Shown: piece by piece, positions 1 to 10,600 of the stretch
Layout: each line of letters begins with the position of its first letter
Position numbering within the stretch: the first letter of the stretch is position 1
NCBI RefSeq assembly: GCF_002285635.2
Contig: NZ_CP023049.2
Location: 1,426,001-1,490,000, forward strand
Source: Chryseobacterium piperi
GTDB lineage: Bacteria > Bacteroidota > Bacteroidia > Flavobacteriales > Weeksellaceae
DNA length: 64,000 bases
Reading direction: 5' to 3'
The notes under the pieces: model-generated
What the model saw: only the letters and a program-made list of their open reading frames with translations
The model's database searches: none
Told to the model about the DNA's origin: nothing
Made by a program: the position numbers and the translations under genes

Positions 1-311
1 TCCAGACTTCCTTCCTGAGTATTCAGCCATTCTTTAAAAGTAACAAACCAGGCCGACCAACAAACCGCGATTGAGGCGTGTCCGAAATCAATCCCGGGAA
101 ATGCATAACGAACATACCTTCCCAATTCCCATTCTTTTATATTTTCCCACGAATAATCCGTGGTTAGCTTCTCTCCTTTTACCCATTTTTCTAAGACTAC
201 GTAAAGTTTTTGAGCAGAATACGTTGCATCTTGTCCTATCATCTGCATTTCCTTTTCTGAAGGTTGAAACCAATAGGGGTATATGCTATTTTTTGATTCA
301 GAATTTTCCAT
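1..311 (-). CDS. Hypothetical protein, partial (C-terminus outside window)
   Basis: An open reading frame starts with ATG at 311 and runs without a stop to the window edge, giving about 103 visible residues. It is rich in Trp and aromatic residues and has charged stretches. There is no signal peptide and no motif I recognise. It lies 67 bp downstream of the large BoNT-like toxin gene on the same strand, so the two are probably co-transcribed. A role linked to the toxin (chaperone, protective or accessory protein) is possible from position alone, but nothing in the visible sequence proves it. Confidence 0.6.
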   Translation of the reverse strand, partial: MENSESKNSIYPYWFQPSEKEMQMIGQDATYSAQKLYVVLEKWVKGEKLTTDYSWENIKEWELGRYVRYAFPGIDFGHASIAVCWSAWFVTFKEWLNTQEGSL

Positions 312-378
312 AATTTCAAAATTTAATTTGTTGATCAATAATTGTAATAAAAAGCTTTTATATATTCATAATTCTCCT

Positions 379-3300
379 CTATTTAAGGGGTATTCTTGTG
401 ACATTCCACTTTTGTATATAGTCCAGATTATTTGGATCTATTTCTTCAAAACTCATTGTTTTAGAATCTTTTGAATACGTCAAAATACGATTACCAGATT
501 CTTGTGAGTGAATAACAAATAGCCCCTTATTGGCCGTTTGAAAAATATAATCAGAGATGTTAAACTGATACGATTCATCAGGATATTGACTAAATTCTTC
601 CCTATTTACAAGATCACTAACTAGCGTCGCTGTATATCCTTTTTCTTTAGTGTAACCAACAATTTTATCTTCATGAGTTACAATATAACGTGTATAATCC
701 TCTTTCTCTATGCCATAGGCTTCGGGTTCCGCAATCATCCAGCTTTGCGACAAGAAATCAGAATCTGTACCTTTAAAATCAGCTTGTATTAAATTTGTAT
801 TGACTCCCTCACTTGCTAAAGCCTGCACTGCTTTTCCAGAAATTTTATTAATTATATTCCAACCACCTCTTAATGTATCATAGCTCACTTCCCATAAAAA
901 CTCTTCTCTTAGTTCATTATTGAGTATTTCAAAAATAACTTCCCTCTGAAGGTAAGGAGCCCTAAGAAGTTTATTCTCATTATCTAAAACATAATATAAC
1001 CCTTCCTCCTGTAGTTCAAAACGAAATAAACATTTTTCGTTTTTATAATAGTTAATTTCCGCTTTATTATCGCCTTGCTGAGCTTTTCCCTCCGTACTAT
1101 TTATTTTTCTCCAATTGGCCATATTGAGAATATTGTAAAATATTCCGACAGTAGGAAAGGGCTCAAATCTCCATTCCTGATTTTTCGTTTCTTTTTTTTG
1201 ATAACTAATCAATATTCTTCCTGGCTCTATTACATTTCCAGCAATATCAATAGCATAATTATTTTTTTTATTAGAAACAATCATAAAAACATTTCCCTTA
1301 ATCATATTCATGTCTAAATCCATATGATCATGATGTACATCATTTTGGTGAATTAACTTATCTCCGGGTTCAAAATCAATAAACTTTCCCGAATGAATAT
1401 TCCTAAGATACCATACCCCATTAGACCTTAGTTTTAAAATCCACAGTTCAGCATAATGATAATTACGCCAAATGCACAGAGCTTCATTTGTATATGATAT
1501 TCCAAAAGGTAATGAAAGAACATAATCTCCAGCTTCAGAAAATAATCTATATATCCCTCCATCTTTTAACACGACAGAATCTTCTTTGATAAAATTAAAA
1601 TAAGTGTTAGGATTTTCACTCTCTATCAAACCAAAAATTCCATCCAGCTTCATACTATCATTCATTCCGATAAAGCGATTATCGACTTCGTAATTTCTTA
1701 TTTGGTATCCTTGATCATCTATTTCTATATTCCACCTTTCTTCCGCAAACTCTTCTGATGATTTCACTACAAATTTCACTTCCGTCTGACCTCTAGCACT
1801 AAGAATACCAATATTAGAAGTATTCCGAATGAGATAAGTACCATCATTATGTTTCTTAAATTTCCATTTCTGGCTTTGTTTCAGGAAATAATTAGAGGAT
1901 ACAAGCTCATTGCCTATACTATCCAAAACAAATTTCGATGGATTATAAGAAAGAATATATTCATAGTAAGACTTAGGAAGCAAATGAGCATATTTAGAAT
2001 TAGCCCTGCCATTAGTATTAAAAGTGTAAGTATGATGGGATGTTTCCCCTATCTTTTTAATGTCATCATGAATAAACGTTTCATTATTTTCCACCCCTTG
2101 AGGACTCCTAATACGAAAATGAAGATCTGCTGAATAATTAAATATATTTCTCCTGTTTTTAATCTCTTTTCTTGGAATAACAATACGTTGAGCCATTATG
2201 GGAACGGAAAAGCTTTCATATCCGTTAGGTCTGCGATGCCATCCGGATTGAGAAAAATCCGTTTCCATAACAATTTCTACACGAAGCAGATTCAGCAACT
2301 CTGTCGGGAGGTCATCTAGCAAGCTCCAATCCACTGTATAGGTCCCTATTCTGTCTATGTTGGCTATATCCGGAAATTCTTCTTTGGCCCTAATATTACT
2401 GATATGAAGTAAGGGTAAAGAATAGTTAATAAATTCAGGCCAAAAAAGGCCCTCAAAACATTCATCTAACCAAGAAAGGTCTTCAAGAGACATAGAAGTA
2501 TCTTTTACTTTTGTTTTGGCATTATCAAAAATCTCATTTGCTTTTCTATTAACAAGCTCTCTCTTTTGATCCGTTTTATGGGCTGAAAAAGCGAGATGGT
2601 GGTATTCTTCCACATACTTCGCTCTTCTTCCCTCAATAATCTCTTCAGAATCCTTTTTAAAGTTTTGATTGTAGTATTCCCTCACCATCTTATGCAATAA
2701 ATCTTTCGAATCCCGTATCGACTTAGCTGCAACCTCTTTTAGCATATCATCATACCTATCATACATTTCCTCTATCTGCATATGGGCAGTATATAATATT
2801 TTCTTTTTTGCCTCCTCATCTGGTTCTTTTTCTACAGTAAGTCTTGCTTTTTCCTCCAAAACAGCAACTGCTATTTCAAGAGATTCTCTGGCATTAGATT
2901 CAAAAATCCTATACATTTCCTCCATCTTGGGAAGAATTTCTTTTTTAGCCACCTGCACAATATAATATTTCCAAGACTCGTTCCTATACCCTATAAAATC
3001 ATTCACAGGATCTGCAAGATTTTGGAGTTTTTTCACATAGTTTATAAAGTCTTCAATAATACTTTTAATATTAATAATGGCAAAAACAATCCCTACTACA
3101 GCTCCTATAACCACTCCAACAGGTCCCCCTATAACCGCTCCCGTCACTAATGCACCCAAAACAAAGCTTCCTATAATGGCTTGCTCTGCATTTCCCAATC
3201 TGATATCATCGATAATTCCCAAAATATCTCCTACTACAGGAATAATCCCTAAAGCTGCTGAAGCCTTCGTAAAATCATCAGCATCACTGTCAAACACATG

Positions 3301-4869
3301 AATAAGGTTTTTACCCCAATTATATATTTCTAGAGCATCCATACGGCTCGGTTTTAGAGCTTGCTTTAATACTTTTGTCGTTTTTTTGAAAATAACAACT
3401 TGTGAGCGAGGCGTAATCTTTGCTATTCTATATGAGTCTACAAATTGAGGTTTAAAAATATTATCTACTTGCCTCTTCTTCATAAAGTCTTCAACCAAAT
3501 TCTTTGCTTTACGCTTAACTATAGTTAAAGGCTCTTGTTTTTTTTTTCTGTATATTTTTAATTCATCATCCGAAATAACTCCAGGGCGACATAAAAATAA
3601 TCCATTGAACAAGCTACTCCCAATTCCTCTTTTATTTCTACGCAAAGAACAGGAAGGGATACTTTCAAGCCGTTCTGCTTCAGTATAATCAGGATGAATC
3701 GGATTATTGACTCGGTATGTTATAAATTCGTTATCAAGGTAATTTCTCCTAAATGAGGCCATAATTCTTCTCTCAGTAAATACCTCATAAGTGGGTCTTC
3801 CGCTCAGTGCAGTTAATGAATCTGCCAATATCATATCCTCTGTTGTAATTTCTGTATAGGCATGACCAACTAAATTCTCACGATAAACCAAGCGGTTATG
3901 AATTTCTTGACTTTTTATGGACCAGCCCTCCGGATCAAGTTCTGCAAGTACAGAAACCATAGTCCGCATATAATCATAGTCCGATCTATGCATATCAAAT
4001 AGAGTTTGTAAATTGTAGATAATAGGATCCTGAATACCAGGCAAATAAACTAAACCTTGCCCAGTATCTATTCTATAACGATCAACACTATTGGTAACAT
4101 AAGCTTCCACAACAGGAACGTTACTTACCTCTACTCTACCAAACTGATCTATCCTTTGTAAAGCAGTTACCGCATTTTGATATTCGATATCCAGAAGGGC
4201 CTGACGACTATGGCAAAGCTCGTGCAACAAACCAGAAAAAGGAGGCTGAAAATTTTGTGTACGTTCCACTTTTATAGTTACAACAGGATCTATCGATATA
4301 ATGGATCCACTTCCAAAACCATTGCCCCAAATTCCTTTTAGTGAAGAATGCTCATTATATGCTCCCCTGCTAATATTGCCCGGACTTAATCCCATAATAA
4401 GAACATGTCCTACTTTTTTATAACTATAAATAGGATTTTCAATGTCTCCAGAAGTATTGATCCTTATCTGAAAATAACCTTCATTCGGATCAAAATTCTG
4501 AATTGACAGTCCTAAATTAGTCCTACCTTCATCACCGAATGTGGTAGTTCCCTGCGCATTATCCGTATTGGGGATAGGGGCTAGATTAGATAACTGTTCA
4601 ATTAATTTTTTACCTGCAACACCAGATTTTATTTGCTCCAATTGCCCATCTACATAATCCATAAATTGTTGCTGTGCCTGAACTGTACCATAACGATCAA
4701 AAGCCAGATAGTTTTCTATCACATCATAGCCTCCAAATCTTGCTTCAGGCATAATAAAAATATTAGGCTCTATTTGAAATGCTTTAGTATAAACATTGAG
4801 AGGATGATAAGGAATCAACATTTCTACAATGTTGATATTGTCTACGGGAGTATTGTAATCAAATCGCAT
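379..4869 (-). CDS. Botulinum-neurotoxin-like metalloprotease toxin with ricin-type lectin repeats
   Basis: 1496 residues, no signal peptide. The first 40 residues follow the start of clostridial neurotoxin light chains (F-x-Y-x-x-P-V, KAF-x-I, a PE pair near residue 41). Zinc protease motif HELCH is at 216-220, with a Glu 35 residues later (E255), the spacing of the third zinc ligand in BoNT. R374-x-x-Y377 matches the BoNT active-site Arg/Tyr pair. C407 and C427 flank a basic segment (RRNKR), like the interchain disulfide and nicking loop. Residues 534-602 are hydrophobic and Gly-rich, followed by long helices to about 800, resembling the translocation domain. From about 975 to the end, QxW-like motifs (near 1000, 1231, 1375, 1486) indicate several ricin-type beta-trefoils in place of the clostridial binding domain. 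Known family: M27 proteases and BoNT-like proteins reported from Chryseobacterium. Substrate and target cell are unknown. No NTNH or OrfX-type gene is visible. Confidence 0.9.
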   Translation of the reverse strand: MRFDYNTPVDNINIVEMLIPYHPLNVYTKAFQIEPNIFIMPEARFGGYDVIENYLAFDRYGTVQAQQQFMDYVDGQLEQIKSGVAGKKLIEQLSNLAPIPNTDNAQGTTTFGDEGRTNLGLSIQNFDPNEGYFQIRINTSGDIENPIYSYKKVGHVLIMGLSPGNISRGAYNEHSSLKGIWGNGFGSGSIISIDPVVTIKVERTQNFQPPFSGLLHELCHSRQALLDIEYQNAVTALQRIDQFGRVEVSNVPVVEAYVTNSVDRYRIDTGQGLVYLPGIQDPIIYNLQTLFDMHRSDYDYMRTMVSVLAELDPEGWSIKSQEIHNRLVYRENLVGHAYTEITTEDMILADSLTALSGRPTYEVFTERRIMASFRRNYLDNEFITYRVNNPIHPDYTEAERLESIPSCSLRRNKRGIGSSLFNGLFLCRPGVISDDELKIYRKKKQEPLTIVKRKAKNLVEDFMKKRQVDNIFKPQFVDSYRIAKITPRSQVVIFKKTTKVLKQALKPSRMDALEIYNWGKNLIHVFDSDADDFTKASAALGIIPVVGDILGIIDDIRLGNAEQAIIGSFVLGALVTGAVIGGPVGVVIGAVVGIVFAIINIKSIIEDFINYVKKLQNLADPVNDFIGYRNESWKYYIVQVAKKEILPKMEEMYRIFESNARESLEIAVAVLEEKARLTVEKEPDEEAKKKILYTAHMQIEEMYDRYDDMLKEVAAKSIRDSKDLLHKMVREYYNQNFKKDSEEIIEGRRAKYVEEYHHLAFSAHKTDQKRELVNRKANEIFDNAKTKVKDTSMSLEDLSWLDECFEGLFWPEFINYSLPLLHISNIRAKEEFPDIANIDRIGTYTVDWSLLDDLPTELLNLLRVEIVMETDFSQSGWHRRPNGYESFSVPIMAQRIVIPRKEIKNRRNIFNYSADLHFRIRSPQGVENNETFIHDDIKKIGETSHHTYTFNTNGRANSKYAHLLPKSYYEYILSYNPSKFVLDSIGNELVSSNYFLKQSQKWKFKKHNDGTYLIRNTSNIGILSARGQTEVKFVVKSSEEFAEERWNIEIDDQGYQIRNYEVDNRFIGMNDSMKLDGIFGLIESENPNTYFNFIKEDSVVLKDGGIYRLFSEAGDYVLSLPFGISYTNEALCIWRNYHYAELWILKLRSNGVWYLRNIHSGKFIDFEPGDKLIHQNDVHHDHMDLDMNMIKGNVFMIVSNKKNNYAIDIAGNVIEPGRILISYQKKETKNQEWRFEPFPTVGIFYNILNMANWRKINSTEGKAQQGDNKAEINYYKNEKCLFRFELQEEGLYYVLDNENKLLRAPYLQREVIFEILNNELREEFLWEVSYDTLRGGWNIINKISGKAVQALASEGVNTNLIQADFKGTDSDFLSQSWMIAEPEAYGIEKEDYTRYIVTHEDKIVGYTKEKGYTATLVSDLVNREEFSQYPDESYQFNISDYIFQTANKGLFVIHSQESGNRILTYSKDSKTMSFEEIDPNNLDYIQKWNVTRIPLK

Positions 4870-5506
4870 ATTGTTAAACTTATTATTATATTATTATAAA
4901 GACCTCAAGTCCATTTCAAAAAACAGAACACAAATAAATTATGAAACTGATTAATAAAATAAACTTTAAATATCAATTAATACTTGCAATATAAAATATT
5001 TTACATATAACACAAATTATATATATATTTTTCATATTTATCAAAAAAAATTTAAAATAAAATATTAATATCTCTTTTGAATAAATTAAATCACATAATA
5101 AATCACATAAAAAGGAATTAAAATATAAAATAATCTAGCTGCTTTCATTTTATAATCAATTCCACACAATACAATTATCATACACATATTAATAATATCA
5201 TTATATACATAAGTAATTACCATAAATAATATAAAAACAATAAACAATTAATATAATTAAAGAATTATTAATCGATATATTTTTTTTAAAAATATATTTC
5301 ATTTCAATAAAAAATTCAGCCAGAACACTATTTCATTAAATTAATTTCTTATTTTAAGCAAAATAAAATATACGACGTTCTACATTTTTAACATTGAAGT
5401 ATCCATATTTTTAGAAAACCATGTTTTATTTTAAATATTGGAATAAAAAAAGACCTTCAAATGAAGATCCTTTTATCCATGCCTATGATGACTTGAGCAG
5501 CATGTT
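4870..5506. other. Very AT-rich intergenic region upstream of the toxin gene
   Basis: About 640 bp with long A/T runs, much poorer in GC than the rest of the window. I see no coding frame of useful length, no RNA gene and no clear -33/-7 promoter for the toxin. It separates the toxin from the signalling operon, whose terminator lies at its right edge. The low GC fits a recently acquired or strongly silenced toxin locus, but that is inference. Confidence 0.6.
5445..5475 (-). terminator. Terminator of the signalling operon
   Basis: An imperfect inverted repeat (TCTTCA / TGAAGG arms, extended by AAAG/CTTT pairing) is followed on the minus strand by a run of T. It lies about 30 bp after the stop of the last operon gene. 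Confidence 0.6.
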
Positions 5507-5872
5507 TCAAGCATTCATATAAGCAGCTACTTTCTCTTCCAGATCATCCAGATTGAATGGTTTGGCAATATAATCATCTGCCTGTGCTCTTTCTGCTAAT
5601 GAGGTAATATCACTGTTGGCTGTGATATAAATGACCGGAATGTGCTTAAACTCTTCATGACCTTTCAGAAGCCTTGTTGCTTCTACTCCTCCGATATTTG
5701 GGATCCAGTTGTCCATCAAAATTAAATCAGGCTGGAATTCGGAAACCTTTTGTATAATATCATGTGAGGTTTCTGAGATTTCAACTTCATATCCGCTTTC
5801 TTCAAAAATGATGCTTATTACTTCTAGAATAATGGTATCATCATCAAAAATTAAAATTCTCTTTTTACTCAT
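5507..5872 (-). CDS. Single-domain response regulator (CheY-like)
   Basis: 121 residues forming one receiver domain. The acidic cluster is D10-D12, the phospho-acceptor D54, the switch Thr T84 and the conserved Lys K104. There is no output domain, so it must act by protein contact or as a phosphate sink. It is the last gene of a six-gene minus-strand operon, 39 bp after the CheB-like gene. The most likely phosphodonors are the two histidine kinases encoded upstream in the same operon. Confidence 0.93.
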   Translation of the reverse strand: MSKKRILIFDDDTIILEVISIIFEESGYEVEISETSHDIIQKVSEFQPDLILMDNWIPNIGGVEATRLLKGHEEFKHIPVIYITANSDITSLAERAQADDYIAKPFNLDDLEEKVAAYMNA

Positions 5873-5911
5873 ATCCGGTTATTTTTTATCTCTAGTTTAA
5901 ATATTTAGTTT

Positions 5912-6484
5912 TTACAATTTATTGATCTGTCCTGGCAGATCATCAGGAGTAATAATAAGATCATATAATACCCCATCTACCGCATGTTTAGGCATATAAT
6001 TCACTTCTGCTGTCTCAGGATCCTGAATCCAGACTGTTCCTTTATTTTTTTTGATATACTGCAACCCTTCTACCCCATCAGCATTAGCTCCTGATAAAAG
6101 AATACCAACCAGGCTTTCACCATACATCTCGGCGGCCGATTTAAACGTTACATCGATTGACGGACGGGAATAATTCATTTTTTCCGAACTGTCCAGAGAT
6201 ACCATTTTTTTGTTTTCAAATAATAAATGATAATCAGCCGGAACAATATATATTTTATTATTCTGAAGTTCTATTTTGTCTTCAACCTCAATCACATCCA
6301 AAGGTGAAAACTGTTGCAGTAAAGTGGGTAGAAGGCTAATAGATTGTGCCTTTCGATGTACAACCAACAGAATTGGAAAGCTGATGTCTTCGTTCAGATT
6401 TTTAATCAATTCCATAATGACCTGCAGGCTTCCCGCAGAGCCCCCTATCACGACTAATTCAGTATTCTTCTTATTCGTTTCCAT
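5912..6484 (-). CDS. cheB: CheB-type protein-glutamate methylesterase, catalytic domain only
   Basis: 190 residues corresponding to the CheB catalytic domain. The serine hydrolase triad is visible: S16 in GGSAGS, H43 in VVHR and D136 in GANADG. The usual N-terminal receiver domain is absent, so control would come from the separate response regulators nearby. The start overlaps the end of the CheR gene by 14 bp, which suggests translational coupling. Without MCP, CheA or CheW genes in the window, the methylation substrate is unknown; stress or surface-behaviour signalling is as likely as chemotaxis. Confidence 0.9.
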   Translation of the reverse strand: METNKKNTELVVIGGSAGSLQVIMELIKNLNEDISFPILLVVHRKAQSISLLPTLLQQFSPLDVIEVEDKIELQNNKIYIVPADYHLLFENKKMVSLDSSEKMNYSRPSIDVTFKSAAEMYGESLVGILLSGANADGVEGLQYIKKNKGTVWIQDPETAEVNYMPKHAVDGVLYDLIITPDDLPGQINKL

Positions 6485-7319
6485 AACTTTGACTGTGGTC
6501 TACTTTTTTCCAGATTCGCTGATCATCAACCTGATGGTAAAACTTATCCAGATTGGAGAATCGTAATGTTTCTTTCGAACCTAGCGCCAGATAGCCTAAG
6601 TTTTCCAGACTTGCATCAAAAAGATTGAATACCCGTTCCTGCAATTCTCTATCAAAATAAATCAGCACATTACGGCAAATAATCAGCTGAAAGCTATTAA
6701 AAGAACTATCTGAAACTAAGTTATGGGTCGATAAAATCAATTTTTCCTGCAGGCTTTTATCAAATCTCACACTGTTATAATTGGCAGTATAATAATCTGA
6801 AAAATCCTTTTTACCTCCGGAAAGGATATAGTTTTCCGAATATAATTTCATTTGCTGCAAAGGAAAAACACCTGCTCTTGCCGTTTCCAGAACTGATGGA
6901 TTAATATCTGTTCCGTAAATCAGCGATTTATGATAAAGGTTAGCTTCTTTCAATAATATAGCTATAGAATAAGCTTCCTCACCTGTTGAGCACCCTGCCA
7001 CCCAAATTCTTATTAAGGGATAGGTTCCCAACTGTGGTAATATGTTCTCCCGCAGTGCTTTGAAAAAATAAGGATCCCGAAACATTTCCGTTACATTCAC
7101 CGTAATTTCTTCGATAAAATGCTTAAGATACTCCGGATCATTAAGCACTGTATACCGCAGTTCTGCAAAACTGGTAAACTTATCAATCAGGCATATCCGG
7201 TTAACTCTTCGTTTGAAAGATGCCCTGCTGTATAAAGAAAAATCATATCCATACAACTCATAAACATCTTTGATCAAACGCTCTACCTCTTCATCTTTTA
7301 CAATACTTGGTTCCAGCAT
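6471..7319 (-). CDS. cheR: CheR-type protein-glutamate methyltransferase
   Basis: 282 residues. An N-terminal helical domain (to about residue 75) precedes a Rossmann-type SAM-dependent methyltransferase with the motif VAGCSTGEEAYS at 107-118 and the CheR signature CRNVLIYFD in the C-terminal half. It would methylate glutamates on a partner receptor, opposing the CheB-like esterase. Its start directly abuts the stop of the response regulator upstream, and its end overlaps cheB. No receptor gene is visible, so its partner must be encoded elsewhere or be an atypical protein. Confidence 0.92.
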   Translation of the reverse strand: MLEPSIVKDEEVERLIKDVYELYGYDFSLYSRASFKRRVNRICLIDKFTSFAELRYTVLNDPEYLKHFIEEITVNVTEMFRDPYFFKALRENILPQLGTYPLIRIWVAGCSTGEEAYSIAILLKEANLYHKSLIYGTDINPSVLETARAGVFPLQQMKLYSENYILSGGKKDFSDYYTANYNSVRFDKSLQEKLILSTHNLVSDSSFNSFQLIICRNVLIYFDRELQERVFNLFDASLENLGYLALGSKETLRFSNLDKFYHQVDDQRIWKKVDHSQSYGNE

Positions 7320-7685
7320 TTAGGATAGTTTTTGAATAGCATTGATTAACAAATCCACATCAATAGGCTTGGCAATATAATCCTGCGCTCCTGCATCCAG
7401 ACATTTCTGACGGTCTTCAGGCATCGCCTGTGCTGTTACAGAAATAACAGGTATTTTACTAATCTCCGGAGTATTGCGTATAATCCTGATCGCTTCATAA
7501 CCGTCCATTTCCGGCATCATCATATCCATGAGCACCACATCAATCTGGTGGTCATTCTGTAAAAGTTCAATAGCTTCTTTTGCCGCCGTACAGCTTTGCA
7601 TTTGATAGCCTCGAGCCTTCAGTGTTAATTTAAGGGCAAATATATTGCGTGGATCATCATCCACAATTAAAATGTTTTTTTTCAT
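7320..7685 (-). CDS. Single-domain response regulator
   Basis: 121-residue receiver domain with D9-D11 acidic pocket, phospho-acceptor D54 in VLMDMMMPEMDG, T84 and K106. It closely resembles the third receiver domain of the hybrid kinase encoded just upstream (same LMDMMMPEMDGYE core), so it may be a detached paralogue of that module. It lies 14 bp after the kinase gene and abuts cheR. No DNA-binding domain is present. Confidence 0.93.
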   Translation of the reverse strand: MKKNILIVDDDPRNIFALKLTLKARGYQMQSCTAAKEAIELLQNDHQIDVVLMDMMMPEMDGYEAIRIIRNTPEISKIPVISVTAQAMPEDRQKCLDAGAQDYIAKPIDVDLLINAIQKLS

Positions 7686-7699
7686 CAGACTTGATCTGT

Positions 7700-10600
7700 T
7701 TAACTTTCATATAACCAAACACGCAGCAAAGATAACAATTGGTCCAGATCTACCGGCTTGGAGATATAATCTGACGCACCTGCTGTTATACATTTATCAC
7801 GATCCCCAATCATCGATTTTGCTGTTACCGCAATAATAGGAAGTCTGGTAAACATTGGTTTTTTCCTGATTTCACGTATGGTTTCATAACCATCCATTTC
7901 AGGCATCATCATATCCATCAAAATAACATCGATATCGGGATGTTCTTTGATCTGTTCCAGTGCCTGTTTTCCATCCATGGCCAAAATAACCTCTACTTTA
8001 TATTTTTCCAAAGCTTTGGTCAGAGAAAATATATTACGGACATCATCATCGGTAATCAGAATTTTCTTTCCACTTAAAACTTCGGTTAATGATCCTAAAG
8101 TCTTGCTTCTTACGGTTTCTACCGAGCTGTTTTTCTCTTCTACCAAGTGTAAAAACAAGCCCACCTCATCCAATATCCTTTGATAGGAATGTGCAGTTTT
8201 TACGACAATAGAATCTGCATATTGTTTAATTTTAAGCTCTTCTGATTTTGACAGGTTGTTTTCGGTAAAGATAATGATCGGGAGGTTTTCAAGTCCTTCA
8301 AAGCTCTTAATGGATTCAATAATCTGGTATCCGTTTTCTTTGGATGCTCCGATTTCTAAAATCACACAATCTACCTCATCGCTTGTTAAAGCCTTTACAC
8401 TATCCTCTACATTATTTTCTATCGCTAAAGAAATATTAAAATTGCTTAAGAAATAAGACAGCGCACTCGCATGTTTGGCATTTTCCTCTACAATTAAAAC
8501 TTTTTGAGGAGACTTTCTCAGTGCTTCTTCAATTTTTCTAAAGACATCTGTCATTTGCTCAAGAGCAACCGGTTTGTTGATAAAATCAATAGCCCCTTTC
8601 ATCAGACTTTCTTCTTTTACATGTAATGCTGACATCATATGTACCGGAATATGCTTCGTCTGAGGATTTGATTTCAGCTCATCCATCACCTGCCAGCCAT
8701 CTTTTACAGGAAGCTGAACATCCAGTAAAATAGCTAATGGATGGTATTGAAGTGCTGCAGATAATCCATAGTCTCCTCGTACTACTACCACCCCTTTATA
8801 ATCTTGTCGATGGGCATATTTGAGTAAAGCTTTTGCAAAATTGGTATCATCTTCAATGATAAGAATCACTTTATCTCCTTCAGTAATAGTATCCCGGTCA
8901 TCGACTACATCTTCCGGAATTTTCAGAACATTGACAGGCTCAGAAGCTTCAGGTTCATCATAATTAATGATATTTTTAATCTCCTCCACGTCTTCTTTGA
9001 TGATTTCCACCAAATCCTCATCCTGCTGAAATTGTACAGGTTCCTCATTAGCGCTAATAGGGATAATCAGGCTAAATTCGCTGCCTTCATCCACTTTACT
9101 TTCCAATGTCAACTCTCCTCCGAATAATTTTGCTATTTCCCTGCTGATTGACAATCCTAATCCGGTACCACCAAATTTACGGCGGGTAGATCCATCAGCC
9201 TGCTGAAACGCTTCAAAAATAATTTTCTGCTTGTCTTCCGGAATTCCTATTCCCGTATCTTTTACGCTGAAAATAATGAAGTTTTTATTTTTAGGATCCT
9301 TTCTGATATGCAGACCTATACTTCCTTGTGAAGTAAATTTAAGAGCATTGGACAATAAATTAAGCAATACCTGATCCAGTCTTAAGCGGTCGGTTTCTAT
9401 TTTGTGTTCAACATTTTCCTCTATCTGAATATCGAATTGAATACCCTTTTCCTGTACCAGTGGATTGAATAAATTACGCAGATCTTTCACCACATCTTCA
9501 ATGATGACCTCATGATACTCCAAAGTCATCTTACCAGACTCTATCTTGGCAAGATCAAGTATTTCGTCAATTAGGGTTAAAAGACTGCTTCCCGAACTCT
9601 GAATCACTTTCGCAGATTCTATCTGATCTTCATTCAGGTTTTCATCAGGGTTTTCAGCCATTAAACGGGAAAGAAGAAGGATTGAATTCAACGGAGTACG
9701 CAATTCATGTGACATATTTGCTAAAAACTCAGACTTGTACTTGGTGCTTAAAGCCAACTCTTCTGCTTTTTTCTGAATCTCAATATTACGTTCTGCAATC
9801 AGATGATTTTTTTCCTCCAGCAGTTTAGAACGTTCTTCCAATTCGGCATTGGTCTGCATCAGTTCTTCCTGCTGAACTTTAAGTTCTTCTTCCGAAGCCT
9901 GTAATTTTTGTGTCTGAGCCTCTAACTCGGTATTCAGATTTTCCAGCTCAGCATGCTGTACCTGTAATTCTTCAGATTGAGCCTGGGTTTCTTCCAATAA
10001 CCTTTGTTCTTTCTCCCGGCCTTTTGCTGCACCTAAAGCAATGGCAATATTCCGACAGCTTTCTACAAAATAATTAATTTTATCCTCATCAAAATGATCT
10101 GTAGTACTTAGTTCCAATACTCCGATACTTTCTCCGTGCAGAATAATAGGGATCAGCCCGATTCCATTTACTTTCACTTTGCTGCTTGCAAAAGTAAGAG
10201 CAAAATTATCGTCGTTAAGGTCATTATATACCTTCGGCTTTTTCTGTATCAATGTCTGTCCAACCATCCCTTCTCCCGGCTCGAAGAATTTTTTCATGTT
10301 TTGTTCAAGACCAAAAGCTGTATTGAGCTGCAGCTTACCATCGTCCATTAAATACATCGCTCCATTACTACAGTTTCCGTATTCGATCAGATGGTGTAGG
10401 GAATCAGTAGTTACTTCTTTTACCGATTTGTTTCCTACCAACGATTCGTTCAATAATGCCAACCCTTTCTGATGCCAGTCACTTTTATTGATTTTATCAA
10501 AAGATTTTTTTAATGAATCCGTCATATGATTCAGTGAATCGGCCAAGTCTCCAAGTTCATCCTGTGAATCATCTACTGCCCTCTGGCTGTAATCCCCATT

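Noticed and set aside
4205..4230. Peptidase M91 (NleD-type) as the identity of the toxin protease
   Set aside because: HELCH alone would fit, but the Glu at +35, RxxY, Cys pair and N-terminal similarity all point to the M27 BoNT-like group.
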